Counted from the stretch's first letter, positions 1-6,785 are shown. The stretch is 8,357 nt of DNA from JAWXCF01 sp034440515 (GCA_034440515.1 JAWXCF010000069.1:1-8357), one strand, 5' to 3'. The notes: a model not told the origin generated them from the sequence alone. Numbers and translations are program-made.

Positions 1-15
1 AAATAATCCAGATAG

Positions 16-23
16 TATATTTG
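16..23 (+). promoter_or_regulatory. Candidate -7 element TATATTTG for the 55-597 gene
   Basis: The octamer TATATTTG matches the Bacteroidota primary-sigma -7 consensus TAnnTTTG exactly. It lies 31 bases before the TTG at 55, which would give a 5' leader of about 25 nt. The -33 partner, if any, lies outside the window and cannot be checked. The same octamer occurs ahead of the Cys-rich gene (675-682). Confidence 0.5.
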
Positions 24-54
24 CTACTCACAGCAACAGCATATTATATCTACT

Positions 55-597
55 TTGTCGTTTAGGTTTTTATACTTCATTGTTCTATTACTTAGCCTAA
101 GTGCGACGCCTATCCGTGCGCAAGACAAAAGTATGTTGACCCTGTTTGATTTGTTGACACTACAAAATATGGACTCAGACGACATAGCCAGTTACCTAGC
201 CCCTATGGGTTGGAATTACTTAGATGCTAAGTCTGATATGAAGCATATAATGATAAATTGGCAATACAAACTAAAGCAAGATAGCAAAACCAAGACAGCT
301 CGCATACTTAGCATTTGGGAAGATGCACATACACACGAACGAATGCTAGCCTACTCATTCATAGACGAGGGTGATTTTCAATACAGAAACTATTTGTGGG
401 CAATGCAGTATCTACAATTCACAAAACTGGCAAATCCAACACAGCAAGGCGAAAACGCCCCAGCTAAAGAAGATTTCGTAGATGAATTTCGATATTTAGG
501 TGAGGTACACTACCTCGACATTCGCATTAAGTTTAATGTAGGCAACCCCCCAGGCTATATGATGATATTGGGCGACAGACACAGAAAGGAGGAATAA
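55..597 (+). CDS. Exported protein of unknown function (180 aa)
   Basis: I do not recognise a named family. Residues 1-23 form a classical signal peptide: a short basic start (MSFRF), a hydrophobic core (LYFIVLLLSLSATP) and a likely signal peptidase I site near IRA-Q. The mature part is about 157 residues, mixed charged and aromatic, without cysteine, lipobox, transmembrane segment or repeats, so a soluble periplasmic or secreted protein is likely. It ends with the basic/acidic tail DRHRKEE. The start is TTG: no ATG precedes the signal peptide in this frame, an in-frame TAG at 13-15 blocks extension, and the first in-frame ATG (133) would remove the signal peptide. A TATATTTG -7 element at 16-23 suits this start. 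The next gene begins 171 bp downstream behind its own promoter-like sequence, so this gene is probably transcribed alone. That the reading frame is real is well supported by length and signal peptide; the role is unknown. Confidence 0.8.
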   Translation: MSFRFLYFIVLLLSLSATPIRAQDKSMLTLFDLLTLQNMDSDDIASYLAPMGWNYLDAKSDMKHIMINWQYKLKQDSKTKTARILSIWEDAHTHERMLAYSFIDEGDFQYRNYLWAMQYLQFTKLANPTQQGENAPAKEDFVDEFRYLGEVHYLDIRIKFNVGNPPGYMMILGDRHRKEE

Positions 598-630
598 ATA
601 TTAGTCCCTACTGGTAAGATAATAAATAAT

Positions 631-662
631 TAAAAATATTTTCATTTAGTTTAATCAGCTAT
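631..662 (+). repeat. Direct repeat copy 1, intergenic
   Basis: This 32-bp AT-rich element contains TTTTCATTTAG followed by TTAATCAGCTAT. It matches 4232-4264 with one inserted T and one T/A substitution over 32-33 bases. It begins 33 bp after the stop of the 55-597 gene and ends 12 bp before the TATATTTG at 675-682. It is not palindromic and has no T-tract hairpin, so it does not look like an intrinsic terminator. It could be an upstream promoter element (TTTA at 650-653 sits 21 bases before the -7 octamer), a recombination site, or a leftover of duplication. Confidence 0.75.
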
Positions 663-674
663 CTAGTAATTCAT

Positions 675-682
675 TATATTTG
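675..682 (+). promoter_or_regulatory. Candidate -7 element TATATTTG for the Cys-rich/T9SS gene pair
   Basis: This is an exact match to TAnnTTTG, identical to the octamer at 16-23. Expected transcription start is roughly 686-690. That leaves about 35 nt to the ATG at 723 and about 80 nt to the TTG at 769, so the promoter is positioned better for the ATG. A weak -33 candidate (TTTA, 650-653) lies inside the upstream direct repeat with a 21-base spacer. The promoter is inferred from the motif only. Confidence 0.5.
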
Positions 683-754
683 ATATTGTAAAATAAAACA
701 CAAGCTTTACAGGTTTAATTATATGATACAAACTAACACTATCGCCCCAAAATT

Positions 755-764
755 GGGGGGGGGG
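755..764 (+). repeat. Poly-G tract (G10) at the start of the Cys-rich gene
   Basis: Ten consecutive G lie four bases upstream of the TTG at 769. A run this long stands out in AT-rich DNA. The tract is preceded by CCCC (745-748) and AAAATT, so CCCC can pair with any four G of the run in a small hairpin close to the translation start. The ATG at 723 reads through the tract: at G10 it terminates at TAA 819-821 after 32 codons, whereas G9 or G12 would put it in frame with the downstream gene. This geometry is typical of slipped-strand phase variation in other bacteria. Variation itself is not shown here, and a homopolymer length error in the assembly is possible. Confidence 0.7.
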
Positions 765-768
765 CACA

Positions 769-1332
769 TTGAATGTCCAAAACCGAATTGCGCGCAAGCG
801 CTCTACTGTAGTAGCCGCTAAGGTTACTAGACTACTAACACTAATCCTGTTATTAGGTACTATGACATTAACAACGACAAAAGCAAAAGCACAAACTTAT
901 CCTTATTGTGATCCATTGTGCACCCAATGTCCAAAGTATTATTTTGAGAACTTGACTGGCTGTGCTATTCGTGCGAAGGTTGGTTCACAGCAACTGCCAT
1001 GCACTTCTTATGCTATTCCAGATGACCTTTTCCATCCTTATGTGGGCAACCAGGCTATTACTGCCTGTACTTGTGGTGATTGCGGATGTGTATGTATTGA
1101 TAAAATTACGGTATATGATCAAAACGTTAATGGTTATGACATAAATTTTCAAGGTCTAATAGGAAGCAACTTCCAGTCACCGCCACAACCAACCCAGGTA
1201 ATTTTGCCTTCTAACGCAGATTGCAACTGCCCACCAGGAATGACTGTAGCAATTGAAACAGCTTATACACCAGCCGTTATTAACGGTGTAACATATTATC
1301 AATTTAGCGGATTTAGAGCCTACTGCAAGTAG
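769..1332 (+). CDS. Small exported cysteine-rich protein (187 aa), unknown function
   Basis: No family is recognised. The translated start has a long basic region (residues 1-21), a hydrophobic core (LLTLILLLGTMTLTT, 22-36) and a likely cleavage site at KAKA-Q around 38-42. The mature part holds 13 cysteines (47, 51, 54, 65, 78, 100, 102, 105, 107, 109, 152, 154, 186), including a tight CxCxxCxCxC cluster at 100-109. In an exported protein these more likely form disulfides than bind metal; the odd number leaves one unpaired unless the protein dimerises. The start is uncertain. TTG 769 is the only common start codon in this frame before the hydrophobic core, but an ATG at 723, separated by the poly-G tract, would join the frame if one G were missing and give 202 residues. 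The n-region is already unusually long from TTG. The gene lies 28 bp upstream of the T9SS type B cargo gene and is probably cotranscribed, suggesting a cell-surface role. That last point is inference. Confidence 0.78.
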   Translation: MNVQNRIARKRSTVVAAKVTRLLTLILLLGTMTLTTTKAKAQTYPYCDPLCTQCPKYYFENLTGCAIRAKVGSQQLPCTSYAIPDDLFHPYVGNQAITACTCGDCGCVCIDKITVYDQNVNGYDINFQGLIGSNFQSPPQPTQVILPSNADCNCPPGMTVAIETAYTPAVINGVTYYQFSGFRAYCK

Positions 1333-1360
1333 GTCTTTTTAATTTTTTATATTTTGACTA

Positions 1361-4210
1361 ATGTCCATTGATTTACGCAGAATTGTTTGCTTTTTGATTT
1401 CCATAATTTTTGGAACTTCTTTAGCCGCTGCTCAAGTCAAAACAAACGTCCAACTAGGAGATAATAATCAAAATGGTATTGTCGTTTTACCAAATGGCAA
1501 TACCATTATTAAATATGTTCATTCAGAACCTGAAAATAGCACTTATTCAATTGACCTATTCTGCTACGATTCCAGTGGCAATGTTCTTTGGGATAAAAAG
1601 ATAGTTTCAAGGCAGTTCTATTATTATGGTATTGGTTATGACACACTTACCAGTGGTTCTATTGGCAAGATAGTGAAGATTTTATTGACCAAGAATGGCG
1701 TATTATTGATTTATTCAGATATGGACGCAATAGTCGGCCAGAGTAGTCTTAGTCTAGTTGAGTTTAACCAAAGCGGTGAAGTCAAGCAAAAGAAAAAATT
1801 GAACTTTGCCCGAAATTACAATTTTAGAACGTTGAGTCTGGTGGCAGACACCTTTAGAAGTTGTTTTTACATCAATGTTGCGGCTGATAGCTTGTTTAGC
1901 TACAAGGGTCGTATTTACACCAATACAAAGGGATTTGCTTTGTTCAAAATAGACAACTCATTAAATGTAAGTTGGGTGAAAATAATAAACGGACTGAGCT
2001 ATGTTTATAACATCAACCCCATTTCCAACGATTTAGCTTTAATGCCAGTGAGTGGTGATATTCTCTTGACAACAGCGATTTCCGTCGTAAGAATTGACCA
2101 CTTGTCTTCGTCTATCAAATATTATTACCAATGTGAGCAATCATCATTTTGTATTGACAATACAGATAATATTTACACTGTCAATATTAGTTATGATAAT
2201 ACAAAGGGACAAATTATTCAACTCCATAAGTTCAATCCGAACCTGGTATTAATTTGGTCGAAATCCTACTACAATAAATTAAAGTATATTAATGGATTAA
2301 CATCCTGCAATGGGCGGGCCACTTTTGTGTTGATTAATAGTGCGACTATTCATATTCTTGCTGGAAGTAAGTATGGATCCGATGCTTACTATTTACGCTT
2401 AGATACCAGTGGCAAATTGAAATGGCAGTTGGAATTTTCAAATTCAATTAGCCTTGCGTTTGTCAAAGAAGATGTTACTGACAATAGCCTTTATCCAGCC
2501 AAATATAGCAACATTCCACCAATTAGTTTTTGCCTACCTAATTGGACATTTCAATACGATCACGCTGCCATAATAGAGAATTCTTTGTCAACAAATATTT
2601 TAAATGGTGATAAGCTATTTATAGAGAGTTTTTCAGATTCGATAGGCTCATGTTCAAGCACCCCAATTAAGTTTGGTACACTAATAGGTCCGGGAATGCA
2701 ATTATCCAACCTTTATAACACTACAGACAAAATCAACTATACCACCTCTCCCTTCACCCCCACAATTTACAACCAACGAAAGAACAAAATCATAGGTTTT
2801 GGTTGCAATACTTTAAGACCCAATGTCTACTTTCAGGAAGATACCATAGTAGTTTCAGTCCTCACTTTTAACATAGAGTCTATATCTAATGGCAGGGGCA
2901 GGTTCGTTTGGAACAATGCAGACACCACTACAAATAGTCAGGTAAATAGAACTGGCACATACTGGATACAACAAAGTCTAAATGGCTATACCAAGTCTGA
3001 CACCATATACATAGTATTCCTGTCTGACTTTGCTAAAATACCCGATGCATACATCTGTCCTAATTCATCGGTTAAACTTAGACCTATAGACACAAACTAT
3101 GTCTACCAATGGTATAGCATGGCGGGTAATAGGCTGGCTGGGCAAAGCATAACGGCTACAGACTCACAGACCTATTACTTAAGTGTCCGCATCAAGGGCA
3201 AGTGGTACCGAATAGACACTGTACAGGTACGTTTGTACCTATTGCCTACACCCAGTGCTGGTCCAGATACCCTATTGTGCTATCGCCAAAGCTATACATT
3301 GCAGGGTGCTGGTGGTGTTAGATATAAATGGACACCTGCAAAATACCTAAGTAACGATACCATTGCTAACCCAAATGCGGTATTACCTGCTAAACAACGA
3401 TACACCCTGACTGTAAGCAACGAGTTTGGTTGCGTAGACTCTGCTACTGTGTTCATAGACGTAAGGCCTAAGCTTAAACTAAAATATACCCTAAGTAAAT
3501 CTGAAGTTTGCCTAGGGGACTCTGTTTTGGTTAGGCTATACCCCACGGGCGGACTGGCTAATCAATACAGCTTTAGCCTAAACGGAACATCGGTGACGGA
3601 CAGTTTTTACATTACCCCAACTAAATCTGGTATGCAACAACTGATGCTTTCAGACAATTGCTCTGAATCTATATCAGACTCATTTTACCTGCGTATATAC
3701 CAACAACCCATACCTAAGTTTGAGTTAAGCGGTAATCTACGGGTAGATAATAAGTTGTTGTTTATCAATACTTCTCGCTTTGCCAAAAGCTATGTGTGGT
3801 ACATTAACAATCAGAAAATGGGTACTGACGTAAACCTAAGCCATACCCCAACCGATACAGGTATATTTACAGTTAAAATTCAGACAATTAACGCATTGGG
3901 TTGTGCAGACAGCATCACTCAATCATATAAAGTGATAGATGACAACACCCTTTACATTCCCAACAGCATCAGCCCAAATGCTGATGGACTAAATGATCAA
4001 TTTCATATAGTCGGCATAAATGTTACGGGCTACGAATATGAAATATTCAACAGATGGGGGCAAATAATACATCGATACAACGGCCACAACAGACTATTCC
4101 CAGCCGATAAATCGCAAATAATACTAGAGTCTATGTATTGCTACAGACTTAGCGTCCACTACCGTGACGGCAGCAACAAGTATCTATTCGGCTGCCTGTG
4201 GGTGCAGTAG
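1361..4210 (+). CDS. Exported multidomain protein with degenerate T9SS type B (CHU_C) C-terminal domain
   Basis: This is probably a surface or secreted protein exported by Sec and then by the type IX secretion system. Residues 1-24 are a signal peptide (RRIVCFLISIIFGTSLAAA-Q). Residues about 30-480 contain recurring strand patterns (VVLPNGNTII, YDSSGNVLWDKKI, LRLDTSGKLKWQLEF), typical of the propeller-like PQQ/T9SS N-terminal region of such proteins. Residues about 485-857 look like several Ig/PKD-type beta domains (for example GGVRYKWTPAKYLSND at 651-666 and NEFGCVDSATVFI at 687-699). Residues 864-949 match the gliding-motility-associated C-terminal domain: YIPNSISPNADGLNDQF, then YEYEIFNRWGQIIHR. 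The usual W-DG stretch after NRWG and the usual GxVxLxR ending are missing; here one reads RLFPADKSQ and a YLFGCLWVQ terminus, so sorting may be altered. ATG 1361 is clear and keeps the signal peptide. Strand composition changes near 2690-2760. No enzyme domain was seen. Adhesin or structural function is likely but unproven. Confidence 0.88.
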   Translation: MSIDLRRIVCFLISIIFGTSLAAAQVKTNVQLGDNNQNGIVVLPNGNTIIKYVHSEPENSTYSIDLFCYDSSGNVLWDKKIVSRQFYYYGIGYDTLTSGSIGKIVKILLTKNGVLLIYSDMDAIVGQSSLSLVEFNQSGEVKQKKKLNFARNYNFRTLSLVADTFRSCFYINVAADSLFSYKGRIYTNTKGFALFKIDNSLNVSWVKIINGLSYVYNINPISNDLALMPVSGDILLTTAISVVRIDHLSSSIKYYYQCEQSSFCIDNTDNIYTVNISYDNTKGQIIQLHKFNPNLVLIWSKSYYNKLKYINGLTSCNGRATFVLINSATIHILAGSKYGSDAYYLRLDTSGKLKWQLEFSNSISLAFVKEDVTDNSLYPAKYSNIPPISFCLPNWTFQYDHAAIIENSLSTNILNGDKLFIESFSDSIGSCSSTPIKFGTLIGPGMQLSNLYNTTDKINYTTSPFTPTIYNQRKNKIIGFGCNTLRPNVYFQEDTIVVSVLTFNIESISNGRGRFVWNNADTTTNSQVNRTGTYWIQQSLNGYTKSDTIYIVFLSDFAKIPDAYICPNSSVKLRPIDTNYVYQWYSMAGNRLAGQSITATDSQTYYLSVRIKGKWYRIDTVQVRLYLLPTPSAGPDTLLCYRQSYTLQGAGGVRYKWTPAKYLSNDTIANPNAVLPAKQRYTLTVSNEFGCVDSATVFIDVRPKLKLKYTLSKSEVCLGDSVLVRLYPTGGLANQYSFSLNGTSVTDSFYITPTKSGMQQLMLSDNCSESISDSFYLRIYQQPIPKFELSGNLRVDNKLLFINTSRFAKSYVWYINNQKMGTDVNLSHTPTDTGIFTVKIQTINALGCADSITQSYKVIDDNTLYIPNSISPNADGLNDQFHIVGINVTGYEYEIFNRWGQIIHRYNGHNRLFPADKSQIILESMYCYRLSVHYRDGSNKYLFGCLWVQ

Positions 4211-4231
4211 TTTGTGAGATGTAGTGAGAAC

Positions 4232-4264
4232 TAAAAATTATTTTCATTTAGTATAATCAGCTAT
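4232..4264 (+). repeat. Direct repeat copy 2, intergenic
   Basis: This 33-bp element is nearly identical to 631-662 (one inserted T, one substitution). It lies 21 bp after the stop of the T9SS cargo gene, exactly where a partner repeat would sit if the 769-4210 gene pair were a cassette. The two copies start 3601 bp apart. It is followed at 4273-4281 by TACACTTTG, a -7-like sequence with one base too many between TA and TTTG. No + strand gene follows, so it may be a relic promoter, a recombination scar, or may drive an untranslated RNA. Confidence 0.75.
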
Positions 4265-4280
4265 TATCTAAGTACACTTT

Positions 4281-4345
4281 GGGTTCAATAGGGGCTTGGT
4301 GACTACCAATGCTATAAATATACGAACCCGACAAGTTCAATTTGT
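4281..4345. other. Adjacent inverted repeats between convergent genes
   Basis: GGGTTC (4281-4286) is complementary to GAACCC (4324-4329). Inside lies a second stem, GC-TTGGT (4294-4300) with ACCAA-T-GC (4305-4312), loop GACT, with one bulged T. Directly after comes a small hairpin, ACAAG (4331-4335) with TTTGT (4341-4345), including one G-T wobble and loop TTCAA. No T-run follows on either strand, so it is not a textbook intrinsic terminator. It may still end convergent transcripts from both sides, or fold as a small RNA behind the -7-like sequence at 4273-4281. The rest of 4211-4425 shows no coding potential that I can support. Confidence 0.4.
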
Positions 4346-4425
4346 GAGTAAGAGTGCAAATGTATTTACTGTGGCTAAGTTGTTAAATTTTTACAGAAGA
4401 AATAATTAATACCTTACCCAGTCTA

Positions 4426-6645
4426 TTACTTTAAATAATCATCGAAATACATACCAATCTTTTCAACTAAGTGGTTGCGCTGTATGCCCTGTACATTGTG
4501 TTTCTGCCCGGGATATACAAAGTAGTCAACTTGTTTATTGGCACGTATGCAGGCTCTAACGAATAGAAGGCTATGTTGTTGTACCACCACGTCATCATCC
4601 ATACCGTGTATGATTAACAGCTTCCCGTTTAAGTTTTTAGCTTGATTTATGAGCGATGCTTTTTCATATCCCTCCTTATTTTGCTCTGGGGTATCCATAT
4701 AGCGCTCTGTGTACATTACTTCATAGTATTTCCAGTCTATAACTGGTCCACCAGCTACTGCTACCTTAAATACGCCTGGATATTTGGTCATTAAGCTTAT
4801 GGTCATAAATCCACCAAAACTCCATCCGTGTATGCCCATTCTAGCTGTATCTACAAATGGCAACTTTCTCAGATACTTTATTCCAGCTAATTGGTCTGCC
4901 ATCTCTACAGTACCAAGTTGTCTGTGTGTTACTTGCTCAAACTCTTTGCCCCTATTGTCACTGCCTCTATTGTCAACTGTAAATATTATGTAGCCACGCT
5001 GAGCCATACGTTGTAACCACAATTGGCTGCCGCCCAGCCAACCAGCATTTATCATTTGGGCGTGTGGTCCACCATATACATATACCAGTACAGGGTATTT
5101 TTTACTGCTGTCCATATTAGGTGGTAGTATTATTCTGGCAGCGATTGGTGTTCCATCATCAGCATTAATTCTAAATACTTGTGTCGTTGGCATTTCATAG
5201 CCAGCTAATGGATTCTCCGCAGTTAATAGATTTGACTTTAACTGACCACGTTTGCCATCTACAATGTTTATTATGCGTGGGGTGTTGATACTGCTAAAGT
5301 TATCGGTCATATACTCACCATCATAACTAATCGTAGCCTTATGAATGCCACTACTTACCGTAAGTGGAATGTTTTTGCCTGTACGCAGGTCATACCTATA
5401 TATTTGTCGCTCAGTTCCCCAAGTTTTGGGCATTGTGCCCTCAATAAATAGAATTCTGCCTCTATCATCAACCCCTGCTATTTCTGTTACTTCCCAATTA
5501 CCGCTGGTTATTTGCTTTAGCATTTTACCAGTTAATGCGTCATATAGATAGCAATGATTATAACCAGATCTATTACTCTGCCAAATGAATTTATCTGCCT
5601 CATCATTTACAAAGTATGCTGGGCTTAATGGCTCTATGTATTTACCATCTTTTTCTTCAAACAATATTCCTAAGTCTGCACCTGTATTTACATCATATCT
5701 ATGCATTTGCATTAAGTTTTGATCTCTATTTACAATCGCCATATAGATGAAGTTATCGTCTGGGCTCCAAGCTATATTGGTCAGGTATTGTTCTGGGTCC
5801 CCCGTTACATTTAGCTTTACGACACCTTTCGATTGCAAGTCGTAAATCCATACACTAGCGTGATGACTTTTTTGCCCAGCCATAGGGTATCGCAATTGTG
5901 TAGAATTACCAGGCACGGCTTCTAAATTCATAATTGGATATTGGGTTACCATACTTTCGTCTTTTCTATAAAATGCCAATTTTTTACCACTTACACTCCA
6001 AAATGTACCCTTAGTTATCCCAAACTCACTACGATGGACTTCGGTACCGTTCAGTTTACCTTTTAGGCTGTCTCTAGTTATTTGCATTAGTTTGCCACCT
6101 GCAGCCCGTACAAATAGGTTTTGACCATAGGTATAGGCTAGGTTCCCAGTTTTGACGTGGACATCTACATTTTCAGCTACTGTAGCTTCAGAATAGTTTA
6201 TTGCCTTAGCTGTATTGCTATTAATGTCCCATAATATGGTATAAGCGTTGGTATTGTCATTTAACTCAATACTTATATGATTATCGTCTATCCAATTGAA
6301 AGCATAAATCTTAGCTGTTTTTTGTAATACATCTATATCAGCCTTGGGAATGTTTTCACCATAAGCCAGACTAGTGTATGGAAATGATTTTAGTGACAGT
6401 CTTCCAATCTCTTTCTTTTCATCAACGCTATATCTTATTACGTCTTCAAAATCGCCACTCAAGTAGGCTATTTCGTCGTGATTTGGTCTCCACGCCAATT
6501 CATTTAGAGTATTTGGTGTGAAAGCTCTAGATCCACTTACAGATTCTTTTAGACTGAGTTCCTTTCTCTTTTGTGCAAATCCAATTATGGGCCCTAATAA
6601 TAACAGGGCAAATAATATTGTCTTAATGCTTTTATTAAACTGCAT
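4426..6645 (-). CDS. Exported S9B serine peptidase, prolyl tripeptidyl peptidase (PtpA)/DPP IV-like
   Basis: This protein should release short N-terminal peptides after proline from oligopeptides in the periplasm or at the surface, feeding amino-acid uptake. It has 739 residues, the normal length for the family. Residues 1-24 are a signal peptide (KTILFALLLLGPIIGFA-Q). About 40-480 is the beta-propeller (DPP IV N-terminal domain) and about 490-739 the alpha/beta hydrolase domain. The catalytic triad is visible: Ser609 in GWSFGG, Asp684 in HGMDDD and His716 in GQKHNV. The substrate N-terminus would be held by Glu207 (HRSEFGI) and Glu642 (YYEVMYTER). From memory, Porphyromonas gingivalis PtpA uses Ser603, Asp678, His710, Glu205 and Glu636, which keeps the same spacing, and there is a single Glu where human DPP IV has a Glu-Glu pair. 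Tripeptidyl activity is therefore favoured over dipeptidyl, but this is inferred. The start is ATG with a good Shine-Dalgarno. The gene is convergent with the T9SS cargo gene and divergent from rbfA. No T9SS C-terminal domain is present. Confidence 0.93.
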   Translation of the reverse strand: MQFNKSIKTILFALLLLGPIIGFAQKRKELSLKESVSGSRAFTPNTLNELAWRPNHDEIAYLSGDFEDVIRYSVDEKKEIGRLSLKSFPYTSLAYGENIPKADIDVLQKTAKIYAFNWIDDNHISIELNDNTNAYTILWDINSNTAKAINYSEATVAENVDVHVKTGNLAYTYGQNLFVRAAGGKLMQITRDSLKGKLNGTEVHRSEFGITKGTFWSVSGKKLAFYRKDESMVTQYPIMNLEAVPGNSTQLRYPMAGQKSHHASVWIYDLQSKGVVKLNVTGDPEQYLTNIAWSPDDNFIYMAIVNRDQNLMQMHRYDVNTGADLGILFEEKDGKYIEPLSPAYFVNDEADKFIWQSNRSGYNHCYLYDALTGKMLKQITSGNWEVTEIAGVDDRGRILFIEGTMPKTWGTERQIYRYDLRTGKNIPLTVSSGIHKATISYDGEYMTDNFSSINTPRIINIVDGKRGQLKSNLLTAENPLAGYEMPTTQVFRINADDGTPIAARIILPPNMDSSKKYPVLVYVYGGPHAQMINAGWLGGSQLWLQRMAQRGYIIFTVDNRGSDNRGKEFEQVTHRQLGTVEMADQLAGIKYLRKLPFVDTARMGIHGWSFGGFMTISLMTKYPGVFKVAVAGGPVIDWKYYEVMYTERYMDTPEQNKEGYEKASLINQAKNLNGKLLIIHGMDDDVVVQQHSLLFVRACIRANKQVDYFVYPGQKHNVQGIQRNHLVEKIGMYFDDYLK

Positions 6646-6651
6646 AATTTA

Positions 6652-6658
6652 TTCCTTC
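6652..6658 (-). promoter_or_regulatory. Ribosome binding site for the S9B peptidase
   Basis: On the minus strand GAAGGAA lies about 6-7 bases before the ATG (complement of 6643-6645). It is the clearest Shine-Dalgarno sequence in front of any gene here and supports this start. On the same strand further upstream, TTTCTTTG resembles TAnnTTTG with one mismatch, but I do not claim it as a promoter. Confidence 0.6.
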
Positions 6659-6769
6659 AGGATTAGGCAAAGAAAAACAAATTCTCACTTAACTATTGGT
6701 TTAAATGCATTTTTTAAATCACTAAACCACAGCCACGGGTTTTGGTCTGATATTGGTTATATAGCAACA

Positions 6770-6777
6770 TATCTTTG
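6770..6777 (+). promoter_or_regulatory. Candidate -7 element TATCTTTG for rbfA
   Basis: This exactly matches TAnnTTTG and ends only 8 bases before the rbfA ATG at 6786. Transcription would start at about 6781-6784, giving a leaderless or nearly leaderless mRNA. Possible -33 TTTG at 6741-6744 has a 25-base spacer, a little long; TTG at 6753-6755 is too close. Inferred from the motif. Confidence 0.5.
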
Positions 6778-6785
6778 TTTACATT

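Noticed and set aside
2..100. Open frame from the window edge to TAA 98-100 (+), as a possible upstream gene tail
   Set aside because: Only 33 codons with no start in view, overlapping the signal peptide of the 55-597 gene by 46 bases; the composition is not convincing.
587..592. AGGAGG, a perfect Shine-Dalgarno-like sequence, at the end of the 55-597 gene
   Set aside because: No ATG, GTG or TTG follows at a usable distance; it encodes the Arg-Lys-Glu-Glu tail.
755..764. Poly-G tract as a Shine-Dalgarno for TTG 769
   Set aside because: Spacing of four bases is short, the sequence is not AGGAGG-like, and these genomes rarely rely on Shine-Dalgarno pairing.
962..1144. 60-residue + strand frame inside the Cys-rich gene
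   Set aside because: Lies wholly inside 769-1332 in another frame, with no family resemblance and no start signal.
3292..3546. 84-residue minus-strand frame inside the T9SS cargo gene
   Set aside because: Antisense shadow of a well-supported coding region.
4281..4345. tRNA or tmRNA fragment, suggested by GGGTTCAA
   Set aside because: No acceptor, D or anticodon arm geometry and no tmRNA tag; only simple stems are present.
4784..5551. Two + strand frames (4784-4993, 5345-5551) opposite the peptidase gene
   Set aside because: Antisense to conserved S9B peptidase coding sequence; they look like reverse-strand shadows.
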